DNA from: Anaerolineae bacterium
GTDB lineage: Bacteria > Chloroflexota > Anaerolineae > UBA1429
Length of the DNA stretch: 7,670 bases
Assembly (NCBI GenBank): GCA_007118555.1
Contig: SKRJ01000272.1
Coordinates: 1-7,670 of the forward strand
Direction of reading: 5' to 3'
Positions 1-5,874 of this stretch are shown here, one piece after another; the stretch's first letter is position 1, and the number at the start of each line of letters is the position of its first letter. The notes beneath the pieces are model-generated. The model was not told the DNA's origin and did not search any database. It saw only the letters and a program-made list of their open reading frames with translations. The translations under genes and the position numbers were made by a program.

Positions 1-275
1 CGGCCATGGATGAACTCGTCCTTGCCCAGCTCGTAATTGCCGCCGTGGGCGTGGTTATAGAGCACCGTCGGCGCGTTGCGCACCGTACCTTTGGGGCGTG
101 CGAAATAGGCGGGCACCCGCTCGATCCCGTTCAGATCGAGATCGAGGGTCTCGAGCAGATAGCCATCGTGCTCACGTTCCTGTACCACGCGGGCCTGAAT
201 GGGCCGGTCGCGGTGGGGCAGATCGCCCAGCAGAGCGTACAGGGCGTTGCGCTGTGCATCAGGGTCTTGGGGCAT
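1..275 (-). CDS. Alpha/beta hydrolase family protein, N-terminal fragment
   Basis: The first 91 codons of a leftward gene are present; the rest lies beyond the window. The start ATG (275-273) follows a strong ribosome binding site, GGAGGAGG (288-281), at five bases. A helical, charged N-terminal stretch is followed by a beta-rich part containing [12 protein letters not shown] (about residues 52-63) and then [20 protein letters not shown] (residues 68-87). The NHAHGG segment matches the HG(G) oxyanion-hole loop after strand beta-3 of alpha/beta hydrolases such as dienelactone hydrolase and acetyl-xylan-esterase-like enzymes. No signal peptide is visible, so the protein is probably cytoplasmic. 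The nucleophile elbow (GxSxG), acid and histidine lie outside the window, so neither activity nor substrate can be named. It is transcribed divergently from the RmuC-family gene. Confidence 0.8.
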   Translation of the reverse strand, partial: MPQDPDAQRNALYALLGDLPHRDRPIQARVVQEREHDGYLLETLDLDLNGIERVPAYFARPKGTVRNAPTVLYNHAHGGNYELGKDEFIHG

Positions 276-309
276 GTCGGCCTCCTCCGTAGGTCAGTAT
301 AGTGGATGC

Positions 310-338
310 AGTATAGACATCAGGCCTGGCGGCGTCCA
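310..338 (-). promoter_or_regulatory. Candidate sigma-70 promoter of the alpha/beta hydrolase gene
   Basis: Read on the minus strand, TGGACG (338-333) and TATACT (315-310) are separated by 17 bases, a good housekeeping-type pair. Transcription would start near 303, giving a leader of about 28 bases that contains the GGAGGAGG ribosome binding site. A second TATACT lies 14 bases downstream (301-296) inside a direct repeat of CTATACTG, but it lacks a recognisable -35 box. Confidence 0.55.
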
Positions 339-354
339 GAGGGCGCGCTACAGA

Positions 355-384
355 TTGCGCGCGTCACAGGCGCCGGGGTATACT
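355..384 (+). promoter_or_regulatory. Candidate sigma-70 promoter of the rmuC-endonuclease unit
   Basis: TTGCGC (355-360) and TATACT (379-384) are separated by 18 bases, which predicts a start near 391 and a leader of about 63 bases. The -35 box is imperfect and overlaps an inverted repeat made of GCGCGC (343-348) and GCGCGC (357-362), which could be an operator or simply GC-rich sequence. The spacer contains GCGTCACA and GGCGCCGGGG, both of which recur near other genes in the window. Confidence 0.5.
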
Positions 385-453
385 CACATCCATAGAACGG
401 GTGTGCGGCAGGGTGCTCCCGCACGCCCCTCAAATCGCAGCCAGGAGATGTCC

Positions 454-1374
454 ATGACGACCGAGATCCTCCTTTTCGCTCTGGTAATCGTCCAGGCCCT
501 GTGCCTCATCGGCGTGACCGTGGCGCTCCTGCGGCGCAGCGGCGACGACAGCGCCCCGCTGCAGCAACAGATGGGCCAGATCGGCGAGCGCCTCGTGGAC
601 CTGCAGAGCCGCATCCAGGCCCGCGAAGCGTTAGAGCTGCGCACGGCCGACGCCATCCGCCGCCTGGAGCTGATCATTGCCGGCACCCACACCAAGGGCA
701 TGGCGGGCGAGCAGCTCCTGGATACGGTGTTCAGCAGCCTGCCGCCCGAGTGGCAGGTGCGCAACCTGGCCGTGGGCAACAAGATGGTCGAGTTCGGCCT
801 GCGGCTGCCCAACGGACTGGTGCTGCCCATCGACAGCAAGTGGTCGGGGACGCCGCTGGTCGAGCGGCTGGCCCGCACCGAGGACCTGGAGGAGCGGCAG
901 CGCATCAAGGCCCAGTTGGAGGCCACGGTGTTGGCCCGAGCGCGGGAGGTGCGCAAGTATATCGACCCCAACCTGACGATGAGCTTTGCGGTGGCCGTGG
1001 TCCCCGACGCGGTGTTCGAGCTGTGCGCCGGCATCCAGTCCGAGGCGCTGGCCTCGCAGGTGGTGCTGCTGGGGCACAGCCTGTTCCTTCCCTACCTGCT
1101 GCTGGTGTTCCAGACGACGCTCAAGATGGCGGGCCAGATGGACCTGCAGCGGTTAGAGCGCTACCTGGAGACCTGCCAGCGCAGTGTGGCCGAGATGCAA
1201 GAGGAACTGGAGGGGCGCTATGCGCGGGCGACCACGATGTTGGGCAACTCGCGCCAGCAGATGGCCGGCAGCCTAAGCCAGATGCACGGCGCGCTGGTCA
1301 GCCTGCAGCAGAGCGCCGACATGCTGATGAGCATGCGCGAGGAGGACGATGGGGACGGGGCGTGGGAGGCGTAG
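454..1374 (+). CDS. rmuC: RmuC-family DNA recombination protein, short membrane-anchored form
   Basis: The product has 306 residues and looks like a compact RmuC. Residues 5-26 form one hydrophobic membrane segment, and residues about 35-75 look like a coiled coil. The RmuC core follows: KGMAGEQLLDTVFSSLP (81-97), VEFGLRLPNGLVLPIDSKW (112-130) and MSFAVAVVPDAVFEL (186-200), then a long C-terminal helical region. The E113 and IDSK (126-129) pattern fits the predicted PD-(D/E)XK nuclease fold of this family. In Escherichia coli, loss of RmuC raises recombination between inverted repeats; the biochemical reaction is not established. E. coli RmuC has about 475 residues, so this protein is short, mostly in its coiled coil. 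I chose the ATG at 454 because AGGAG (443-447) sits six bases upstream; the ATG at 448 would abut that site. The endonuclease gene follows after 33 bases without a terminator, so the two are probably co-transcribed. Confidence 0.88.
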   Translation: MTTEILLFALVIVQALCLIGVTVALLRRSGDDSAPLQQQMGQIGERLVDLQSRIQAREALELRTADAIRRLELIIAGTHTKGMAGEQLLDTVFSSLPPEWQVRNLAVGNKMVEFGLRLPNGLVLPIDSKWSGTPLVERLARTEDLEERQRIKAQLEATVLARAREVRKYIDPNLTMSFAVAVVPDAVFELCAGIQSEALASQVVLLGHSLFLPYLLLVFQTTLKMAGQMDLQRLERYLETCQRSVAEMQEELEGRYARATTMLGNSRQQMAGSLSQMHGALVSLQQSADMLMSMREEDDGDGAWEA

Positions 1375-1407
1375 GAAATCGATGGGCACGCGGATAGGAG
1401 GCAGATA

Positions 1408-2400
1408 GTGGGCCGATTCCTGGAGATCGAAAAGCAGCGTCAGATCGCATTCAAAGCCGATTCGCCCACCCTGTCCGAGGCCGCCCAACGCGACGGCGTG
1501 TACAGGCGCCGGGCGCGCCCGTTCTGCCTGCCGGTAGAGCACGCCGAAGAGAACCTCTATCCAGATATCCGGGCCAGCGCGCTGGACTATTTCAAGGATA
1601 AAGGCATCCTGTGGCACGATGGCAGGAATGGCAAGTGCAGCAACCACCTCTGCTCCTCGCAGGTCTGTTGCGTCAACTTCCTTTTCCCCCTGGCCGATCA
1701 GCCGCACGCCCTGGCCGAGCTGCTCCGCCCGCTCTACCCCGGGCTGCGGCGAATGCTCCCCATGGAGGATGATCTCTATGTAGCGCTGGAGTGGATCGGG
1801 GAGGAGAACTATCTGGGAGAGAGGGTCCCACGCAGCGGCATACGCACCAGGGGCGCCAACTGCACCAGCGCCGACGCCGCGGTCATGTTCGAGCGCGACG
1901 ACGGCAAGCGGCAAATCGTCCTGATCGAGTGGAAGTACTCCGAATCGTATTCTCGCACCTCTCTGGCCACATCGAAAAGCGGCACGAGCCGCACCGCGAT
2001 CTATTGCCCGATCTTTGAGCGCGCGGACTGTCCTATTGACAAAGAGCTCTTGCCGCATTTCAAAGATCTCTTCTACGAACCCTTTTACCAGCTCATGCGG
2101 CAGCAGTTCCTGGCCCACGAGATGGAACGCGCACATGAGCTGGGCGCCGATACCGTGAGCGTGCTCCATATCGCGCCCGAGCACAATGCCGACTTCCGAC
2201 GCATGACGTCGCCACAACTGGCCGGGCTGGGCGACAGTCCCACGACGATCTGGAGCCGGTTGGTGCGTCCGAGAGACCGCTTCCTCAGCGTGAGCACCGA
2301 GGCACTGTTTGGTGCGCCTGTGCTGAGGCAGTTACCCGGGCTAGAGTCATGGCTCGGATACCTCGACCAGAGATACGCCTGGGTCCACGAGATGACATAG
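1408..2400 (+). CDS. Putative PD-(D/E)XK endonuclease, PGN_0703-like orphan restriction enzyme
   Basis: This 330-residue protein starts with GTG, which is well supported by AGGAGG (1396-1401) six bases upstream. The likely catalytic core is D156 (in SADAAVMFE) followed by VLIEWKYSESY (171-181), in which E174 and K176 form the E-x-K half of a PD-(D/E)XK site. Upstream, HLCSSQVCCVNFLFPL (80-95) resembles the conserved L-SSQ-x-x-x-N-x-L segment that I associate with the PGN_0703 family of putative restriction endonucleases. Four cysteines cluster at 77, 82, 87 and 88; a metal or structural role is possible but unproven. The family name comes from motif recall, not a search. No methyltransferase or specificity subunit is adjacent, so it is not an ordinary type II restriction-modification pair within this window. 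It follows the RmuC-family gene by 33 bases and is probably translated from the same mRNA. Codon usage looks less strictly GC-ending than in rmuC, which may hint at separate acquisition. Confidence 0.7.
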   Translation: MGRFLEIEKQRQIAFKADSPTLSEAAQRDGVYRRRARPFCLPVEHAEENLYPDIRASALDYFKDKGILWHDGRNGKCSNHLCSSQVCCVNFLFPLADQPHALAELLRPLYPGLRRMLPMEDDLYVALEWIGEENYLGERVPRSGIRTRGANCTSADAAVMFERDDGKRQIVLIEWKYSESYSRTSLATSKSGTSRTAIYCPIFERADCPIDKELLPHFKDLFYEPFYQLMRQQFLAHEMERAHELGADTVSVLHIAPEHNADFRRMTSPQLAGLGDSPTTIWSRLVRPRDRFLSVSTEALFGAPVLRQLPGLESWLGYLDQRYAWVHEMT

Positions 2401-2766
2401 CTCGGACACTGCGGATGCGCGAGAGTCACGTTCGAGTGGATCCACCTGACCAGGAGCGCGTCAACGCGAATGGGAGTCGTAGCAAAGACGGTTCACGCAA
2501 AAGAGAAACCTGCCAGAGAGAGACTCTTCTTCTCTAGCCGTCCTCGACATCAAATCCTTGATCTGCCATAAATGCAGCGTTTGAGCGCTATCGACGAAAA
2601 AAGCGCAAATCCATTGACATCAGAGGGTACGGGCTCTATAATCAAGAGGCAAGATACTATACATGGAATTTACGCTCCGAGACGTATCCATAGAGCGCAA
2701 CTCGATGTAAGGGCGTCACAAGCCCCAGATGGTATCCTCGGGGTTAGTAGCCAAAGGAGTCTCGTT
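2401..2766. other. Intergenic region with promoter and leader of the FAS1 lipoprotein gene
   Basis: No convincing gene lies in these 366 bases. The first part (2401-2570) shows no codon pattern or recognisable protein; an imperfect AG/CT-rich inverted stretch near 2499-2535 lacks a U-tract and is not a good terminator. The second part is more AT-rich around 2575-2660 and carries the promoter at 2614-2642. The predicted leader (about 2649-2766) includes a segment resembling the region upstream of rmuC (GCGTCACA at 2713-2720) and a weak CCCC/GGGG hairpin (2723-2743). It ends with the ribosome binding site AAAGGAG (2753-2759), seven bases before the ATG. Confidence 0.6.
2614..2642 (+). promoter_or_regulatory. 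Consensus sigma-70 promoter of the FAS1 lipoprotein gene
   Basis: TTGACA (2614-2619) and TATAAT (2637-2642) are both perfect consensus boxes with an optimal 17-base spacer, inside locally AT-richer DNA. The predicted start is near 2649, leaving a leader of about 118 bases. Such a promoter predicts strong constitutive expression unless the leader or a repressor acts on it. Confidence 0.85.
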
Positions 2767-5700
2767 ATGATCAAGTCTACGCTTGGATCGCTCTTGCTGA
2801 TTGCCGCACTGTTACTTTCTTCGTGCACCGTCGTTCTGCCCATGGCCGAAGAGTTCCTGGTGCCAACCGAGCAACCCGATGTCGTCGAGATGGAACCAGA
2901 GGAACAGATTACCCCTGTCGCGAACACCGAGCTGCCTGTGGGGCTGGCCATCTCGAACGAGCAGATCGGCGCCCTGGCAACGGCCATCTTACAGGCGGGA
3001 TTTCTCGATATCCTGCTGACGGATGGGCCGTTCACGATCCTGGCGCCTACCGATGAGGCCTTTGACGCCTTGGGTGAACTGATGGTCGCGTCTTTGGCAG
3101 AGGATGACGAACTGCTGGCCGAGTTTATCGAGTATCACGTCATCGAAGGCCAGTATATGCTGGCGGATCTTCGTGAGATGGATGCTATCGAGAATATGGC
3201 CGGTGTGACGCTTACGATCACGCTGGAGGATCCAGCCCTGTTTATCGAGGATGCCCGCGTTGTGGCCAGCGATATCGTCGTGCCCAATGCCGTTGTGCAC
3301 GTCATAGACAGGCTGCTCTATCCTGTGGACGAGATGACCCTCGACAGCCTGGTCGACGAAGACATCAGCCTCGAGACGCTGCTCACCCTCATGCAGATTA
3401 CCGGGATGGACTCGCTGTTGCGCGGGCCGGGGCCTTATACCCTGCTGGCCCCCACCAACGAGGCCTTTGAGCGTTACTTTGATGAGGAACCCGTCTCCCT
3501 TGACGACACCGAGGCGCTGACGGCACTGCTCCAGTACCATGTCATCCCTGAGCGGGTCGTACTGACGGACACCGTCGAGAGCCTCTCGTATGAGACCCTG
3601 TTGGGGCCCGAGCTTACCTTTGAGGTCGACGAGGACATGGCACAGGTTGACGGAGCCACCGTCTTGCTGGCCAATATCGTGGCCAGGAATGGCATGCTGC
3701 ACATCATCGACGAGGTACTCGTGCCTCCTGAGGACATTGCTCCTGCCGAAACTCCCGAGGCCATGACCCTGTCCGATCTGCAGGACGGCCTTGTAGCGCT
3801 GGAACGGGTTTTTGGAGCAGAGATTCTCATCGAACAGCTTACAGAGGTGGACGAGTTCACCCTGTTTGTGCCTACGGAGGCCGCGCTGGAAGGCCTCTCG
3901 GATGAGGCCCTCGATATGTTGGACCAGGATCAAGAGGCGCTGCGTCGCTTGCTGCAGCACCACATTGTTACCGAAATCCTGTTGGCGGCCGATTTCGCCA
4001 CACTTACCGAGACCACGACTCTGGCCGAGCTAACAATCCGCTTGCAGACTGATCCACTGGCCGTTGATGGCGTTCCGGTGGTCTTTGGGGACTTTATCGT
4101 GCATCGTGGCATAGTGCATCTCATCGATGGCGTCTTGATGACGCCCGAGTTGGAGATGCTCAAAGATCCGATGATCGAGATCACACCGACGCCCGACCCG
4201 GAAGTCGACGTCACACCGACACCCGAGATCGAGATCATCACGCCGACGCCTGAAGAAGTCACGCCGACACCGACGCCTGAGGAGGTCACGCCGACACCGA
4301 CACCTGAGGAGGTCACGCCGACGCCTGAGGAGGTCACGCCGACGCCGACGCCCGACCTGGATGTGACGCCAATCCCGACACCGGATCCAGAGATCACCCC
4401 CACGCCGGACGTTGAGGTCGCGCCGGCCCCGTTGCTCAGCCGCGAGTTTAGCCTGGTTGGCATGTTGCGAGCCATGGTCGTCTCTGGCCTGCTGGAAGAG
4501 TTGGAAGAAGTAGGCCCCTTTACCCTGTTTGGCCCCAGCGACACCGCTGTGAACAAGCTTCCGCCCGAGAAAGCTTTGCAGATGGCCCATGACCCCGATG
4601 CCCTTCGCATGTTGCTGGAGATGCACATTGTGCCGGGAACCTATCTCGGCGACGATCTGGCTCCCGGATCGCTGGAAACGCTACGAGGCGAGGACTTGAC
4701 ACTGACCCTGGATCCGCGCGACGGCCGGCTCATGGTGAATGGGGCGCGTATCCTCTGGGTAGACATGCGCATCGGCGATGTTGTGATTCACATCATCGAT
4801 GAGGTGCTCTTGCCGCCCGAGATGATCGAGCCCATGCCAGAGATCACGCCGACGCCAGACCTAGAGCTTACACCGACACCCGATGTTGCGCCAACGCCGG
4901 ATGCTACGCCGACACCGGATCTGGAGGTTACCCCCATTCCGACGCCTGAGATCGAGGTCACACCGACCCCAGAGGTCGAGGTCCAGCCCACGCCGGTCCC
5001 CGATGTAGGCAGCCTGGCCGAGGTTCTGCAACAGGATCCGCGCGTCGACCTGTTCGCATCGCTGTTCCACCTGGCCAGCGAAAAGGGGATGCTCGAGGCT
5101 GATGGTCCGCTGACGCTCCTGGCGCCGACGGATGCTGTCATGCGTAACGTTCCCAATGCGATGCTGCTCAGCTTTATCCGCCGAGACGCGGTGCTGACAG
5201 AGCTGCTCAACCATCACATCATCAGCGGCAATCTGCGGCATCGGGATCTGGCAGATCTCACGTCCGTCACAACCCTGGCCGGGCATCAGCTCGAGGTCTC
5301 GGTCGAGAATGACATTGTGCAGTTTGGCGATGCTACCGTCATCGATCAACTTGCTGCCGAGAATGGAACCCTCTATCTCATCGATGAGATGCTGCTCTAT
5401 CCTGATATCCCGCTGGATATCATCGGACGGCTCTATGTGGAGGGCGAGTACACCCATCTCTTGCGTCTGCTCGAGATCTCGGGTGTGGCCAACACTCTCA
5501 GCCGCGGGGAGAATCTGACTCTGTTGGCCCCGAATGATACAGCGTTCGGAGAGCTCACCCTGGCTCAGATGGAGAATCTGACCGCGGATCCCGAGGCGCT
5601 GGCCCAGTGGCTGGAGCGACACATCATCCCCAGGACCATGACGGACCAGAACCTGTCTACGGTCACCGCCATTAGGACAGTTGCCGACGAGACGCTTACG

Positions 5701-5817
5701 GTGCGGGCTCGCAACGGCCGATTGTTTATCGGCGGCATGCGCGTTGTCGATCCCAATATCAGGGCCGATAACGGCATCATCCATGGCATGGACACGGTGG
5801 TGCTGCCCAGGCCCTAG
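2767..5817 (+). CDS. Secreted lipoprotein with six FAS1 (fasciclin) domains and two Thr-Pro-rich linkers
   Basis: The product has 1,016 residues. I chose the ATG at 2767 because AAAGGAG lies seven bases upstream and the protein then opens with a lipoprotein signal: basic start, hydrophobic core and the lipobox LSSC with the acylated Cys at residue 20. An in-frame ATG at 2572 lies upstream of the promoter. Six FAS1 domains follow, at about 59-188, 195-322, 335-463, 556-688, 747-880 and 881-1016. Each has an H1-type motif (GPFTILAPTDEAF, GPYTLLAPTNEAF, DEFTLFVPTEAAL, GPFTLFGPSDTAV, GPLTLLAPTDAVM, ENLTLLAPNDTAF), a central xHH/YH motif, and an H2-type end such as VHVIDRLLYP or LHIIDEVLVPP. Acidic Thr-Pro-rich linkers lie between domains 3 and 4 (472-555) and between 4 and 5 (689-746); they probably act as extended, possibly glycosylated spacers. 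FAS1 domains mediate cell or matrix adhesion in other organisms; that role here is inference. No catalytic site is seen. The gene stands alone and ends in a strong terminator. Confidence 0.92.
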   Translation: MIKSTLGSLLLIAALLLSSCTVVLPMAEEFLVPTEQPDVVEMEPEEQITPVANTELPVGLAISNEQIGALATAILQAGFLDILLTDGPFTILAPTDEAFDALGELMVASLAEDDELLAEFIEYHVIEGQYMLADLREMDAIENMAGVTLTITLEDPALFIEDARVVASDIVVPNAVVHVIDRLLYPVDEMTLDSLVDEDISLETLLTLMQITGMDSLLRGPGPYTLLAPTNEAFERYFDEEPVSLDDTEALTALLQYHVIPERVVLTDTVESLSYETLLGPELTFEVDEDMAQVDGATVLLANIVARNGMLHIIDEVLVPPEDIAPAETPEAMTLSDLQDGLVALERVFGAEILIEQLTEVDEFTLFVPTEAALEGLSDEALDMLDQDQEALRRLLQHHIVTEILLAADFATLTETTTLAELTIRLQTDPLAVDGVPVVFGDFIVHRGIVHLIDGVLMTPELEMLKDPMIEITPTPDPEVDVTPTPEIEIITPTPEEVTPTPTPEEVTPTPTPEEVTPTPEEVTPTPTPDLDVTPIPTPDPEITPTPDVEVAPAPLLSREFSLVGMLRAMVVSGLLEELEEVGPFTLFGPSDTAVNKLPPEKALQMAHDPDALRMLLEMHIVPGTYLGDDLAPGSLETLRGEDLTLTLDPRDGRLMVNGARILWVDMRIGDVVIHIIDEVLLPPEMIEPMPEITPTPDLELTPTPDVAPTPDATPTPDLEVTPIPTPEIEVTPTPEVEVQPTPVPDVGSLAEVLQQDPRVDLFASLFHLASEKGMLEADGPLTLLAPTDAVMRNVPNAMLLSFIRRDAVLTELLNHHIISGNLRHRDLADLTSVTTLAGHQLEVSVENDIVQFGDATVIDQLAAENGTLYLIDEMLLYPDIPLDIIGRLYVEGEYTHLLRLLEISGVANTLSRGENLTLLAPNDTAFGELTLAQMENLTADPEALAQWLERHIIPRTMTDQNLSTVTAIRTVADETLTVRARNGRLFIGGMRVVDPNIRADNGIIHGMDTVVLPRP
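4252..4353 (+). repeat. In-frame tandem repeat coding for EEVTPTPTP units
   Basis: Four head-to-tail units lie in the first linker of the FAS1 lipoprotein: 4252-4278, 4279-4305, 4306-4326 and 4327-4353. Three have 27 bases and encode EEVTPTPTP; the third has 21 bases and encodes EEVTPTP. Units 2 to 4 begin identically with GAGGAGGTCACGCCGAC and differ mainly at third codon positions. Because every unit is a multiple of three, gain or loss by slippage keeps the reading frame. It is a protein-coding minisatellite, not a CRISPR array. Confidence 0.9.
4831..5004 (+). repeat. Second Thr-Pro-rich linker, partly similar to the end of the first
   Basis: These codons specify residues 689-746 of the FAS1 lipoprotein, a chain of TPTPD/TPTPE motifs with acidic spacers. 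The 28 codons at 4912-4995 parallel those at 4348-4431 in the first linker: both read TPDL(D/E)VTPIPTP and continue with closely similar acidic TPTP steps, and 21 of 28 residues are identical by my count. Synonymous positions differ often, so the two copies are not a recent duplication. Confidence 0.75.
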
Positions 5818-5837
5818 CCTGGCCCACAAACACCCAG

Positions 5838-5874
5838 CCCCAGGGCCTGGCACATGCCGGGCTCTGGGGTTTTT
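5838..5874 (+). terminator. Intrinsic terminator of the FAS1 lipoprotein gene
   Basis: A 14-base-pair stem (5838-5851 with 5856-5869, including two G-U pairs) closes a four-base ACAT loop and is followed directly by five T residues (5870-5874). It begins 20 bases after the lipoprotein stop codon. Read on the other strand the same stem has only a weak, interrupted T stretch, so termination of the converging protease transcript here is possible but less certain. Confidence 0.93.

Noticed and set aside
6..302. Plus-strand reading frame of 98 codons at the left edge
   Set aside because: The minus strand has the alpha/beta hydrolase start with a strong ribosome binding site and the HGG motif; the plus-strand product has none.
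199..453. Longer reading frame extending the RmuC-family gene upstream to 199
   Set aside because: The extension crosses the start of the divergent hydrolase gene and the candidate promoter at 355-384, has no ribosome binding site, and does not resemble RmuC. The start at 454 has AGGAG at the right distance and begins with a membrane helix.
1273..2217. Minus-strand reading frame of 314 codons opposite the endonuclease gene
   Set aside because: It overlaps two well-supported plus-strand genes, lacks a ribosome binding site and shows no recognisable domain.
2499..2535. AG/CT-rich inverted stretch considered as a terminator of the endonuclease gene
   Set aside because: Pairing is short and interrupted, and no run of T residues follows.
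2349..2537. Small 62-codon reading frame over the end of the endonuclease gene
   Set aside because: It lacks a ribosome binding site, is compositionally odd and overlaps the end of the endonuclease gene in another frame.
2572..2766. Upstream in-frame ATG at 2572 for the FAS1 lipoprotein
   Set aside because: It lies before the consensus promoter, so it would not be transcribed from it. Starting at 2767 gives a proper lipoprotein signal peptide and a ribosome binding site.
2989..3963. Long minus-strand reading frames inside the FAS1 gene (also 3930-4628 and 4861-5853)
   Set aside because: They mirror the biased codon pattern of the real gene, show no family motif, and the Thr-Pro repeat read backward gives low-complexity Gly-Val-Ser text.
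4180..4431. Repeat region considered as a CRISPR array or noncoding satellite
   Set aside because: Units are adjacent with no spacers, are multiples of three, and stay in frame within the FAS1 lipoprotein as Thr-Pro linker codons.
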